Source: JALZCH01 sp036387315
GTDB taxonomy: Bacteria; Acidobacteriota; Blastocatellia; Pyrinomonadales; Pyrinomonadaceae
Assembly: GCA_036387315.1 (NCBI GenBank)
Contig: DASVTY010000006.1
Span: 1-64,000, forward strand
Direction of reading: 5' to 3'
DNA: 64,000 bases
Shown: positions 50,387 through 59,350 of the stretch, one piece after another
Layout: each line of letters opens with the position of its first letter
Numbering within the stretch: position 1 is the first letter of the stretch
The notes under the pieces: generated by a model
Told to the model about the DNA's origin: nothing
The model's database searches: none
Seen by the model: the letters and a program-made list of their open reading frames with translations, nothing else
Made by a program: the position numbers and the translations under genes

Positions 50387-53266
50387 ATGAAACGAAATTT
50401 AAAAAATGCTGCCGGAAAGATTTTTCCAGCCTTTCTTTGTTTTTTATGCTGCGCACTGACCGTTTTCGCCCAACAATCTCAAGCCACACTGCGCGGGCAG
50501 GTAACCGATCCGTTAGGCGGAATTGTGGTTGGCGTTCCGGTAACGGCAGTTGACGCGAGCGGAGTCGAGAAAACCGCGACAACAAATGAAGCGGGTGAAT
50601 ATGTTTTTGCCGCGCTTCCGCCGGGGCGTTATACAATTCGCGTTAATGCAGAAGGATTTTCGCCTTATGAGAATGCAAATCTTGAAATAACTGCGGGCAG
50701 AACCGATCCGTTTGATATTATTCTCACCGTTGGCAGCGCAGTTGCAGAAGTAACAATTGAAGCCGAAGAGCCGTTCGGAACGGAACCGGAATCTAACACC
50801 GGCGCTCTGGTTTTGCGCGGCACGGATTTGGAATCGCTGCCGGACGATCCCGATGATTTAAGCGAGGCTTTGCAGGCGCTCGCCGGACCCACCGCCGGAG
50901 CCGACGGCGAAGGACAGATTTATATTGACGGATTTTCAGGCGGGCGACTTCCGCCTAAAGAATCAATTCGTGAAATTCGGGTTAACCGCAATCCTTTTTC
51001 GGCGGAATATGACCGTTTAGGCTACGGGCGCATTGAAGTTTTCACTAAACCCGGAACGGATAGATTTCGCGGTCAGGCATTTTTCAATTTTAACGACGAA
51101 AGCTTGAATTCGCGTTCGCCTTTTTCGACCGTCCGCGCGCCGTATCAAGCGCGTCGTTTCGGCGGGAACGTTTCGGGTCCGCTGATTGCCAGGAAAGCTT
51201 CGTATTTTCTGGATTTTGAGCGCCGCGATGTTGATGACAACAGAGACATCAATGCGATTATTCTCGATCCGTCTCTTAACCCCGTTACATTAAACGAGAC
51301 AATTTTGACGCCGACTCGCCGAACGACTTTCAGTCCGCGTCTTGATTGGCAAATTAACGATACAAACACAATTGTTGCGCGTTATACATTTGAAAGGACA
51401 AACCGCGAAAACGAAGGCATCGGCGGTTTTAATCTGGCTTCGCGCGGTTACAATACGAGAAACGACCAGCACACTCTGCAATTAACTCACACGACGATCA
51501 TCAATCAAAGCATTATCAACGAGTCCCGGTTTCAATATGTGCGTGAACGCCGCAATCAGCAAGGTGGAACTTTCGCGCTGACGATTCGCGTTCTCGACGC
51601 TTTTACCGGCGGCGGCGCGCAAGTCGGTTTATCATTTAACAACGAAGACCGGGTTGAACTGCAAAACTTTACCTCATGGACGCTTGGCAATCATTCATTA
51701 AAAGCCGGTGCCAGATTGCGTTCGAGTCGCGTTTCAAATTCGTCTCAGCAAAACTTTGCCGGAACGTTTACATTTACCTCTCTCGAACAATATCGCAGCG
51801 CATTGCAAGGAAATGCGCGCCCGACTCAGTTTTCAATTTCGGGCGGAAATCCTGAAATCAATTTTACACAGACAGATTTCAGCCCGTTTATTCAAGACGA
51901 CTGGCGCGTCAAGCCGAATCTAACGCTTTCTTTCGGTTTGCGTTACGATTGGCAAAACAACATCAACAGCAAGTTTAATTTTGCGCCGCGAGCCGCTTTT
52001 GCCTGGTCGCCCGGCGCGGGAGCACAGGGACGGCAGCAGAGAACCGTTATTCGTGGCGGTTTCGGCGTTTTTTACGACCGATTTAACGACACTTTGCTCT
52101 CGCAAACCGAGCGTTTTAACGGCACAAATCAACAGCAATTCGTCGTCACGACAAACAGTCAGGGCGGCACAGCCGTTTTGGGTTTGTTTCCGAATGTGCC
52201 GACAATCGAGCAGTTAACGGCATTTGCCATTCCGCAAACCATCCGCCAAATGGCTGAAGATATATCAACGCCGTACACGCTGCAAACATCGTTCAGCGTC
52301 GAACGCCAATTGCCGTATCGCACAACGCTTTCGGTAAATTTCGTTAATGCGAATACGCGCAGCGTGCTGCGTACGCGAAACATCAACGCTCCGCAGCCAG
52401 GAACGAACATTCGCCCGATTCCGACAGCCGGAAACATTTTCCAATACGAATCAACCGGGCGTTTTAACCAGCAGCAGTTAATCATCAGCCTGAACAACCG
52501 TTTTAGCCGTTTGTTTTCGATTTCCGCAAATTACGTTTTAAATCGCGCCAGGAGCGACACCGACGGTTTGAACACATTTCCGGCAAATCAATACGATTTG
52601 AGCGGCGAATACGGGCGCTCTTCGCAGGACGTTCGCCATCGCCTGACACTTTTCGGTTCGATCAACGCCTTGCCTTGGGGAATTCGCCTCAGCCCGTTTG
52701 TCATCATCAATTCGGGAAGACCGTTTAATATCACGCTCGGACGCGATATAAACGGCGATACGCTCTTTACCGAAAGACCTGCTATTGCTGATGCGCAAAC
52801 AACGGCAGCGGATTTAAGACAAACACCTTTCGGCGATTTCGACATCAACCCGAAACCGGGACAATCAATAATTCCGCGTAATTTCGGAACGGGACCATCT
52901 TTTTTCACTACTAATTTGCGAATCAGCAAAACATTCGGATTCGGCGGCGAGGTCGCCAATCAGGGAACACAAGGCGGGCGCGGCGGACGAGGCGGCGGAG
53001 GTCGTCGCGGCGGCGGAGGCGGACGCAGAGGTGGCGGCGGAGCTGCTGCCGGAGACGAAGGAACCAGAAGCCGTTACAATCTGACTCTTTCCGCTAACAT
53101 TCAGAATTTGTTTAATAACACAAATGAGGGCGTCCCGGTCGGCAATCTCAATTCGCCGTTTTTTGGTAAATCACTTTCCAGCGCGGGCGGCTTTGGAAGA
53201 GGCGGAGGCGGCGCTCAAACGGCGGGAAACCGCCGCATTGATTTGCAATTACGATTCAGCTTTTAA
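50387..53266 (+). CDS. TonB-dependent receptor-like (Oar-type) outer-membrane protein with carboxypeptidase-regulatory domain
   Basis: 959 residues. Signal peptide (FLCFLCCALTVFAQ), carboxypeptidase regulatory-like domain (about 28-110, TLRGQVTDPLGGIVVGVPVT), plug (about 115-225, IYIDGFSGGRLPPKESIREI), then beta strands to a C-terminal RIDLQLRFSF with terminal Phe as in outer-membrane barrels. Near residues 865-885 there is a Gly/Arg-rich insert (GGRGGRGGGGRRGGGGGRRG). Oar-type proteins move large substrates or secrete; a TonB box is not obvious. The SD GAGGAGC precedes the ATG. Cargo unknown. Confidence 0.92.
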   Translation: MKRNLKNAAGKIFPAFLCFLCCALTVFAQQSQATLRGQVTDPLGGIVVGVPVTAVDASGVEKTATTNEAGEYVFAALPPGRYTIRVNAEGFSPYENANLEITAGRTDPFDIILTVGSAVAEVTIEAEEPFGTEPESNTGALVLRGTDLESLPDDPDDLSEALQALAGPTAGADGEGQIYIDGFSGGRLPPKESIREIRVNRNPFSAEYDRLGYGRIEVFTKPGTDRFRGQAFFNFNDESLNSRSPFSTVRAPYQARRFGGNVSGPLIARKASYFLDFERRDVDDNRDINAIILDPSLNPVTLNETILTPTRRTTFSPRLDWQINDTNTIVARYTFERTNRENEGIGGFNLASRGYNTRNDQHTLQLTHTTIINQSIINESRFQYVRERRNQQGGTFALTIRVLDAFTGGGAQVGLSFNNEDRVELQNFTSWTLGNHSLKAGARLRSSRVSNSSQQNFAGTFTFTSLEQYRSALQGNARPTQFSISGGNPEINFTQTDFSPFIQDDWRVKPNLTLSFGLRYDWQNNINSKFNFAPRAAFAWSPGAGAQGRQQRTVIRGGFGVFYDRFNDTLLSQTERFNGTNQQQFVVTTNSQGGTAVLGLFPNVPTIEQLTAFAIPQTIRQMAEDISTPYTLQTSFSVERQLPYRTTLSVNFVNANTRSVLRTRNINAPQPGTNIRPIPTAGNIFQYESTGRFNQQQLIISLNNRFSRLFSISANYVLNRARSDTDGLNTFPANQYDLSGEYGRSSQDVRHRLTLFGSINALPWGIRLSPFVIINSGRPFNITLGRDINGDTLFTERPAIADAQTTAADLRQTPFGDFDINPKPGQSIIPRNFGTGPSFFTTNLRISKTFGFGGEVANQGTQGGRGGRGGGGRRGGGGGRRGGGGAAAGDEGTRSRYNLTLSANIQNLFNNTNEGVPVGNLNSPFFGKSLSSAGGFGRGGGGAQTAGNRRIDLQLRFSF

Positions 53267-53343
53267 GCTCGAATAAAATGGATACGAAACATATTATCTT
53301 GCTAAGATTGCGGTAGTGAAAAAGGTCTTTGTGGAATCGTAAA

Positions 53344-53437
53344 AATCGCAGACGGGCAAGTAAATCCGAATGAGCCGGTTTTTGGTTGCCGGAAAATTAT
53401 ACTGATTTTTCTGCTCGTCTGCATTTAATCTGCGATT
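53344..53437. repeat. Nested inverted repeat before arsR-like gene
   Basis: AATCGCAGA (53344) inverts as TCTGCGATT (53429-53437), and inside it GCAGACG-GCA is inverted as TGC-CGTCTGC. Dispersed-palindrome style; it may also act as terminator for the receptor gene. Confidence 0.5.
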
Positions 53438-53450
53438 ACTCGGATATTTT

Positions 53451-53900
53451 ATGAACAGTAAAATTGCGGAAATGGAAAACTTCTTTCTGGCTTTGGCGGA
53501 TAAAACACGGCTACGGATTTTAAATCTAATCGGGGACAAAGAAATCTGCGTTTGTTTTTTCACCGAAACCTTGCAGGAACCGCAGCCGAAAATCTCAAGA
53601 CATCTGGCTTATTTGCGGCGCGCCGGAGTTGTTCAAACAAGGCGCGACGGCAAGTGGATTTATTACCGTTTGATTCAACCGGAAGACGAAGCCGCAAGGC
53701 GCGTTCTAAATGAAATAGAGGCTTGGATGGCGACCGACGGGCAGATGCAAAAAGACCGCGAACGATTAGCTCAAATTTGCTGCGCGCCGGAAATGATGCC
53801 CGTTTCAATTCAGCATTCGCCGCGCCTCGCACAGGTTTCTCCAAAAATTGAAGAGCCGAAATCTTACGAAGTTAAACAGCTTGAAGATTTTCTGCTTTGA
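53451..53900 (+). CDS. ArsR/SmtB family transcriptional regulator
   Basis: 149 residues. Winged helix at about residues 8-85: FLALADKTRLRILNLIGDKE, then the metal-binding motif EICVCFF (ELCVCDL in arsenite sensors), and RHLAYLRRAGVVQTRRDGKW. The two cysteines of CVC are kept and more (CCAPEMM) lie in the tail, which could bind arsenite or another metal. No arsenic resistance genes are nearby. Confidence 0.9.
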   Translation: MNSKIAEMENFFLALADKTRLRILNLIGDKEICVCFFTETLQEPQPKISRHLAYLRRAGVVQTRRDGKWIYYRLIQPEDEAARRVLNEIEAWMATDGQMQKDRERLAQICCAPEMMPVSIQHSPRLAQVSPKIEEPKSYEVKQLEDFLL

Positions 53901-54049
53901 GCGTTAAACTTAGTTTTACTTTTTTGTTCTTTTCTATTGCCTTTTGGGTTTTGAATGAGTTAAAAAGGTAAAGGCTGAAAACTTCCTCGTTTAAGCTCAA
54001 CGTTCATTCTCCTTCCAGATTTTAACCGCATTTCGGAGTTTTACCTCTA

Positions 54050-55297
54050 ATGAGTTTTTTTGATGTCAATCCTTTAATCGAGCAAATGTTGCAGAGCGGC
54101 GAGCATATTTCCGATTTAAATTTTTCCGTCGGTCAACCGCCGCAAGCGGAGGCTTCCGGGCAACTAACGGCTTTGACGCCGCTCGGCATGGGGAAATTGA
54201 CGCCGTTTCAGACCGAAATGATTGCGATGGCGCTGCTTAGAGGAAACTCGGAAGCCGCCTCGCAGCTTGCGCATAAAGGCACGGCGGATTTGAGTTACGC
54301 GCTGCCGGGAAAAGCGCGTTTTCGCGTTAATATTTTTCAACAGCGCGGCAGTTTTTCGATTGTGATGCGGCTGATTCCGTCGAATATTCCGACGTTTGAA
54401 TCTCTGAATCTGCCGCCGCAGCTCGCCGAGATTTCGGGTTTGCGAAACGGCTTGGTTTTGCTCACAGGTCCGACCGGCTCTGGCAAATCTTCAACGCTGG
54501 CGGCGATTATTGACCGGATTAACGAAACGAAAAGCTGGCACATCGTGACGATTGAAGACCCGATTGAATTTCTTCACTCGCACAAAAAAGCCACGATCAA
54601 TCAACGCGAAGTCGGCTCAGATACAAAAGATTTTCCCTCGGCTTTGCGCGCCGCTCTGCGCCAGGCGCCGAAAGTGATTTTAATCGGCGAGATGCGCGAT
54701 TTGGAAACGACCGAAATTGCGCTCGAAGCCGCCGAAACCGGACACCTTGTGCTTTCGACGCTGCACACGATTGACGCCTCGAAAACGGTTGACCGAATTA
54801 TCGGAATTTTCCCGAAAAATGAAGAACAGGTAATACGCACACGGCTCGCGCAATCGTTCCGCTACATCGTTTCGCAGCGCCTGATACCGCGCGCAGGCGG
54901 TCGCGGTCGCGTCGCCGCAGTCGAGATTTTGCGGTCGAATCAGCGCACGCGCGATTACATCGAGAAAGGCGAAGTGCAGGGCAAAACTTTGCTCGACGCA
55001 ATGCGTGACGGGCGTCTTGACGGAATGCAGGATTTCGATTCCGTGATTCTCGAACTCATCGAAAACGGCGAAATCACGATGGAAGACGGTTTGTCGTTTG
55101 CCACCAATCAAAACAATTTGCTGCTTCAAATCAAAGGCATGGGCAAAACCGACGAATTTGTTCGCAAGCACAATGCGCCAACAAACGGCGCATCTCCGTC
55201 AATGTTCACACCGCCCGCGCCCGAAGCGGCAACAGCCGGTGCAGCAACGGCGGCTCCGACTAAAAACGGCAACTCTATTTTGGATATGATTGAATAA
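54050..55297 (+). CDS. PilT/PilU-type pilus retraction ATPase
   Basis: 415 residues. Type IV pilus disassembly motor at the inner membrane. Walker A GPTGSGKSS (140-148), ASP box VTIEDPIEF, Walker B region LIGEMRDLETTEIALEAAET, and His box GHLVLSTLHT. The C-terminal 60 residues contain an Ala/Pro/Thr-rich tail (PPAPEAATAGAATAAP). Together with the next gene it forms a two-gene unit, spaced 12 bases. Confidence 0.95.
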   Translation: MSFFDVNPLIEQMLQSGEHISDLNFSVGQPPQAEASGQLTALTPLGMGKLTPFQTEMIAMALLRGNSEAASQLAHKGTADLSYALPGKARFRVNIFQQRGSFSIVMRLIPSNIPTFESLNLPPQLAEISGLRNGLVLLTGPTGSGKSSTLAAIIDRINETKSWHIVTIEDPIEFLHSHKKATINQREVGSDTKDFPSALRAALRQAPKVILIGEMRDLETTEIALEAAETGHLVLSTLHTIDASKTVDRIIGIFPKNEEQVIRTRLAQSFRYIVSQRLIPRAGGRGRVAAVEILRSNQRTRDYIEKGEVQGKTLLDAMRDGRLDGMQDFDSVILELIENGEITMEDGLSFATNQNNLLLQIKGMGKTDEFVRKHNAPTNGASPSMFTPPAPEAATAGAATAAPTKNGNSILDMIE

Positions 55298-55309
55298 AAC
55301 CCAAAAAAT

Positions 55310-56053
55310 ATGATTTTAGTTTGCGATAGTTGTTCGACTTCACTGCAACTAGACGAGAAAAAAGCTCCGTCAGGTAAATTTACGATTCGCTGTCCGAAAT
55401 GCAAAAGTCTGGTTTCGGTCAATGTCGGCAGTCAAAATTCTTCGGAAAACGGCACGGCGGAATCTGCCGCGCATAATAAGCCCGCACAGACGGCTTCGCA
55501 ATACAAACCGCCGCAACAGGCACTGAAGAATTCCGAATCGCCGACGGGGGGCGCGAGCGAAGAACTGATGCGTCTTTTAGCCGGGTTGTTAAATCAAAAA
55601 AGCGCGAGCGATTTCGAGAATTCGGATGTCGAGCCGGAAAAAGGCGTTTTGCTTTGCCTGCCGACGGAACAGAGAGAGAAAATGGCGCAGCTTTTAAGCG
55701 AAAACGGATGGCAGCCGTTCATCGCCGAAAATCCGGCGCAAGCGGTGGAAACATTGAGCGAAATCAAAATCGGAAACGTCGTTTTAGCCGCAAACTTTGC
55801 GCCCGAACAAAGAGGCGCTCAGGCGATGCAAAATCATTTTTATAATTTAATGCCCGCTGTCCGGCGAAGCATTTTTCTGGTTTACGTGGACGACAAACCG
55901 CAACAGGCAGGCTCGCACGATGCCTTTTTGCGAAATCTGAATCTCGTTGTCCATTCGAGAGATTTGCCGAATCTGCCGCACATTTTGCGGCGCGAGCGGC
56001 GTGATTTCGACGACACTTACCGCAATTTCAAAAACGCTCTGGCAAACGCTTAA
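55310..56053 (+). CDS. Zinc-finger protein with receiver-like domain, linked to PilT
   Basis: 247 residues. An N-terminal MJ0042-type zinc ribbon (CDSCSTSLQLDEKKAPSGKF and CPKCKSLV) is followed by a flexible Gln/Ala/Ser linker, then a receiver-fold domain at about 118-235 (KGVLLCLPTEQREKMAQLL, ENGWQPFIAENPAQAVETL, IGNVVLAANFAP). The usual phosphoacceptor Asp is replaced (Asn in LAANF), so it is a degenerate receiver. Close linkage to pilT suggests control of pilus retraction; the link is inference. Confidence 0.8.
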   Translation: MILVCDSCSTSLQLDEKKAPSGKFTIRCPKCKSLVSVNVGSQNSSENGTAESAAHNKPAQTASQYKPPQQALKNSESPTGGASEELMRLLAGLLNQKSASDFENSDVEPEKGVLLCLPTEQREKMAQLLSENGWQPFIAENPAQAVETLSEIKIGNVVLAANFAPEQRGAQAMQNHFYNLMPAVRRSIFLVYVDDKPQQAGSHDAFLRNLNLVVHSRDLPNLPHILRRERRDFDDTYRNFKNALANA

Positions 56054-56070
56054 AAAAACAAAACAAACAA

Positions 56071-56110
56071 AAAAACGCGCCCGGTAAATCTCGATTTCCG
56101 GCGCGTTTTT
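56071..56110. terminator. Terminator after the pilT unit
   Basis: AAAAACGCGC and GCGCGTTTTT form the stem, with a short inner helix (CCGGTAAAT side); T-run. Separates the pilT pair from the speD operon. Confidence 0.8.
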
Positions 56111-56208
56111 GCTTTTATAGTTAATTTTTAGATTGCAAAATCGCGCTTTTTAGCTTATTCTCGCACCAATCTGAACGTTTCAATTTCTCGTTCAAGCTCG
56201 CCCAAATT

Positions 56209-56604
56209 ATGATTGTCGGAACCGAATGGATAATTGACGTTGCCGGCTGCGACGCGGAAAAGTTGCGCGATTTGGATTTGTTGCGCCAAACTTTCGACCG
56301 CATTATTTCCGATTTGAATTTAAAAGTGGTCGGCGACGTTCACTGGCATCAATTTCCTTTACCCGGAAACGGAATCACAGGTTTGGCGCTGCTCACGGAA
56401 TCGCATCTCGCCTGTCACACTTATCCCGAATCAAATCTGGCGACTTTCAATCTCTATTGCTGCCGCGCGCGTCCCGAATGGAATTGGGAAGAAAATTTCC
56501 GCGCGCTTTTCAACGCACAAAACGTAAAAATTCAAAAAATCGAACGTGGGAATCGCATTGCGGTTGCCGAAGCAAAAACGGCTGTCGGAGGTGATTTGCG
56601 GTGA
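56209..56604 (+). CDS. speD: S-adenosylmethionine decarboxylase proenzyme
   Basis: 131 residues of the class 1b type (SpeH-like). Makes decarboxylated SAM, the aminopropyl donor for spermidine. Self-cleavage would occur before Ser65 (LTESHLACHTYPE), which becomes the pyruvoyl group. Catalytic His70 and Cys85 also stand at the expected spacing (+5 and +20). The family fold is seen in IIDVAGCDAEKLRDLDLLRQ and ITGLALLTESH. It heads a ten-gene run; its stop overlaps the next GTG by four bases. Confidence 0.93.
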   Translation: MIVGTEWIIDVAGCDAEKLRDLDLLRQTFDRIISDLNLKVVGDVHWHQFPLPGNGITGLALLTESHLACHTYPESNLATFNLYCCRARPEWNWEENFRALFNAQNVKIQKIERGNRIAVAEAKTAVGGDLR

Positions 56605-58580
56605 GCGTTTTGCAGGCAAATTGCCCTTCGTGCGCCGGGACGGTCGAATTTAAATCCGGTTCTACAATCGTCGTTATTTGCCCCTTTTGCCGTTCGGTCG
56701 TTGCACGAACCGACCGCGCGCTCGAAGATTTGGGCAAAGTCGCGGAAATCGTTCAAACCGAATCGCCTTTAAAAATCGGGCTGCGGGGCAAATATCTAAA
56801 CAACGGCTTTGAATTGACCGGACGCGCGCAGTACAAACACGAAGCGGGCGGAGTTTGGGACGAATGGTACGCGACGTTTTCAAACGGCTGGGTCGGCTGG
56901 CTGGCGGAAGCGCAAGGGCGCTTTTATATGACTTTTTACCAGCCGCAGCCGGGCGCGCAAATTCCGAGTTATTCTGATTTACAAGTCGGCGCGCCCGTTC
57001 CATTAAATCTCGGCTCTACCGCTTTCGTTGTTGCTGAAAAGGGAATGGCGACTGCCGTTGCCGCCGAAGGCGAGATTCCTTATCAGCTTGTACCGAACGA
57101 AACCAATTATTTCGCCGATTTATCGGGTGCGGGCGGCGCTTTCGGAACGATTGATTACGGCACGAATCCGCCGTTTGTGTTCGTCGGCAAACAAGTCAGC
57201 TTGCAGGACATCGGTTTGGGCGACGCGCGCCCGGCGGAACGTGCCGCAAAATCGGTTTCCGCCGCACGTTTAGGTTGTCCGAATTGCGGCGGGCGTCTCG
57301 AATTGCGCGCGCCGGATGCAGCCGAGCGCGTGACTTGTCCGAACTGCGATTCGCTGCTTGATGTCAACAAAGGCAGCTTGCGTTTTCTGCATTCGCTCAA
57401 AAATCTTAGCTCGGCGACGCCGCCGTATCTGCTCGAAATCGGCAAAACCGGACAATTCGCGGGGCGCGAGCCGATGCAGATTATCGGCGCGGTGACTCGT
57501 TCGGTGAATATCGAAGGCACGAAATATTTCTGGCAGGAATATCTGCTCTACAATCCGAAAATCGGTTTTCGCTGGCTCGTGCAGAGCGACAATCATTGGA
57601 CGTTTGTGGAGCCGGTTGCGCCCGGCGATGTCGTTGATTCCGGGATGGTCGGGCGAGGCGCGACCGCGCAATATAACGGCGAAGGCGCGGCAAAAGGCAA
57701 ATCTTTCAAGCTCTTTCAACACGCCATCGGAATTGTCGAACACGTTCGCGGCGAGTTTTATTGGCGCGTCGAAACCGGCGAGAAAACTCAAATGAGCGAT
57801 TTCGTCAACGCCCCGTTTATGCTCTCGAAAGAAGTCTCCTTCGGCAAAAGCGGCAGCGAAGTCAACTGGTCGCTCGGCACTTATGTTCCGCTGAAAGATG
57901 TCGAAAAAACATTCGGCGTCGAAGCATTGCCGCAGCCCTGGAATGTCGCGCCGAATCAGCCGTTTCAGCACAAAGATTTGTACAAATACGGTTTTGCGCT
58001 GCTCGGACTTTTGATTTTGGTCAGCATCGTGCTGTTTCCTTTTACGTCCGGCGGCGGAACGGTTAAAGAGCAGAATTTTAATTTGCCGCCGATGGCTAAC
58101 GCGCAAGCGGCACAAATCGCTTTTAGCGAGCCGTTTGAATTAAAAGGCAATCGCAACGTCGAAATTACGGCGAGCGCGCCGCTCAGTAATTCGTGGATGG
58201 ACGTTGACGTTGACCTCGTCAACGAGCAAAACAGCGAAGTCGAATCGGTTCCGATCAACGTCGAATTTTACAGCGGAACTGACAGCGACGGCGCCTGGTC
58301 TGAAGGCAGCAAATCGAATTCGGCGATTTTATCGAGCGTTCCGGCTGGAAAATACACTTTGCGAGTCGAAGGAAGCTGGGGAAACTGGCAACAGCCGCAG
58401 CCCGTCAACGTCACGGTCAAACAAAACGCTTTTCGCGGAGTTAATTTCTGCTGCGCTTTTTTTCTGCTGGCGATTTTGCCGACTCTGGCTTTGCTCTGGA
58501 GTTGGACTTTTGAATCGCGCCGCTGGAGCGAAAGTATGTTCGCGCCGATTTCGAGCGATTCGTCGGACGATGATGATTGA
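56601..58580 (+). CDS. DUF4178 protein with zinc ribbons and membrane helices
   Basis: 659 residues, GTG start inside the end of speD. Ribbon 1 is CPSCAG at residues 8-13 with CPFC; ribbon 2 near 222 is CPNCGG with CPNC. A DUF4178-like beta region follows each: GLRGKYLNNGFELTGRAQYK and NIEGTKYFWQEYLLYN. Two membrane segments: about 455-478 (YGFALLGLLILVSIVLFPF) and about 612-635 (FFLLAILPTLALLW). A beta domain between them faces outside. It is recurrently found with AdoMet decarboxylase and DUF350 in other genomes, to my recollection, which suggests a shared membrane process. Biochemical role unknown. Confidence 0.85.
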   Translation: MSVLQANCPSCAGTVEFKSGSTIVVICPFCRSVVARTDRALEDLGKVAEIVQTESPLKIGLRGKYLNNGFELTGRAQYKHEAGGVWDEWYATFSNGWVGWLAEAQGRFYMTFYQPQPGAQIPSYSDLQVGAPVPLNLGSTAFVVAEKGMATAVAAEGEIPYQLVPNETNYFADLSGAGGAFGTIDYGTNPPFVFVGKQVSLQDIGLGDARPAERAAKSVSAARLGCPNCGGRLELRAPDAAERVTCPNCDSLLDVNKGSLRFLHSLKNLSSATPPYLLEIGKTGQFAGREPMQIIGAVTRSVNIEGTKYFWQEYLLYNPKIGFRWLVQSDNHWTFVEPVAPGDVVDSGMVGRGATAQYNGEGAAKGKSFKLFQHAIGIVEHVRGEFYWRVETGEKTQMSDFVNAPFMLSKEVSFGKSGSEVNWSLGTYVPLKDVEKTFGVEALPQPWNVAPNQPFQHKDLYKYGFALLGLLILVSIVLFPFTSGGGTVKEQNFNLPPMANAQAAQIAFSEPFELKGNRNVEITASAPLSNSWMDVDVDLVNEQNSEVESVPINVEFYSGTDSDGAWSEGSKSNSAILSSVPAGKYTLRVEGSWGNWQQPQPVNVTVKQNAFRGVNFCCAFFLLAILPTLALLWSWTFESRRWSESMFAPISSDSSDDDD

Positions 58581-58583
58581 ATT

Positions 58584-58659
58584 TTGTTCGTTGTTCGTCG
58601 TTCGTTGTTCGTTGCAAAAAGCATAAAACAACGAACGACGAACGACGAACGACGAACAA
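58584..58659. repeat. Heptamer palindrome (TTGTTCG / ACGAACA)
   Basis: Four TTGTTCG-type units (58584-58611), a 15-base spacer, then the inverse ACGAACG units (58629-58659). It fills the gap between two genes of the operon and may be an mRNA hairpin inside it. Same heptamer as in nadD (20252). Confidence 0.85.
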
Positions 58660-58663
58660 ATTT

Positions 58664-58819
58664 ATGTTTAAAAAACTTTATTTGGCATTCGGTTTGGGAG
58701 TAATTCTGATTTACGCGGTTTCGACCTTGTTCGGCTGGGAATTTTTCAACAGCGGCTCGCGTTCGACTTTGCGCTCACCGCTGATCTGGTTCGGCGGCGG
58801 TTATCGAGGCGGGAAATAA
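58664..58819 (+). CDS. Small membrane protein of the speD operon
   Basis: 51 residues from ATG 58664 (the upstream extension to 58577 is repeat translation and not used). One membrane helix (LYLAFGLGVILIYAVSTLFG) plus a short basic tail with Gly-Gly-Tyr. No homology recognised; the position between DUF4178 and DUF350 genes and the conserved spacing support it. Confidence 0.65.
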   Translation: MFKKLYLAFGLGVILIYAVSTLFGWEFFNSGSRSTLRSPLIWFGGGYRGGK

Positions 58820-58839
58820 GCGGAAAATAAAGGAGGAAA

Positions 58840-59106
58840 ATGATGCTTGGATATTTACAACTTACAACTTCGGCTCTGGCTTTGATCGTTAAATGGGAAG
58901 ATTTGCAAAACGTTTTGGTGACGACATTGGTTTTCGTCATTCTCGGTTTAATTATTTTTGCTCTGGCGTTTTTCTTTATCAGTATGGTCACACCGTTTTC
59001 GCTCAAAAAAGAAATTGAAGAAGATCAAAACGTCGCGGTCGGTATTGTTATCGCTTCAATCATTATCGGCATTGCAATTATCATTGCTGCTGCAATCAGC
59101 GGATAA
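58840..59106 (+). CDS. DUF350 membrane protein
   Basis: 88 residues, ATG 58840 with a strong AAGGAGG. Two or three hydrophobic helices (LVTTLVFVILGLIIFALAFF; VAVGIVIASIIIGIAIIIAA) and an acidic turn KKEIEEDQN, the DUF350 (YjfL) pattern. It would be an inner-membrane partner of the DUF4178 and aminopropyltransferase proteins. Confidence 0.88.
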   Translation: MMLGYLQLTTSALALIVKWEDLQNVLVTTLVFVILGLIIFALAFFFISMVTPFSLKKEIEEDQNVAVGIVIASIIIGIAIIIAAAISG

Positions 59107-59131
59107 AACTCATTTGCGGTAAAATTGCTTT

Positions 59132-59350
59132 ATGAACAATCTAAAACGTAAAGATAAAGTCGTTCCGGTTGTGCCGCAAGCCGTTTTGCCCGATGATTTG
59201 AGCTTTGAAAAAATGAGCCGGCTCGGGCGCGATTTATGGCAAATCAGCAAAGAAATCGAACAATCAGGCGTAATTCCTTTACTTGATGAAAATGAAATCG
59301 AAATTGAACTAAACCGCAGACGTGGCGGGTATGTCAGCGATTACTCCTAA
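59132..59350 (+). CDS. Predicted antitoxin of a PIN pair
   Basis: 72 residues, helical and acidic/basic mixed (SFEKMSRLGRDLWQISKEIE, LDENEIEIELNRRRGG). Stop overlaps the PIN gene start. No DNA-binding domain I can name; the pairing rather than the sequence supports the call. Confidence 0.6.
   Translation: MNNLKRKDKVVPVVPQAVLPDDLSFEKMSRLGRDLWQISKEIEQSGVIPLLDENEIEIELNRRRGGYVSDYS

Noticed and set aside
57270..58115. 281-codon minus-strand frame inside the DUF4178 gene
   Set aside because: It is a shadow of the + strand gene, which has zinc ribbons and membrane helices and overlaps speD in operon style.
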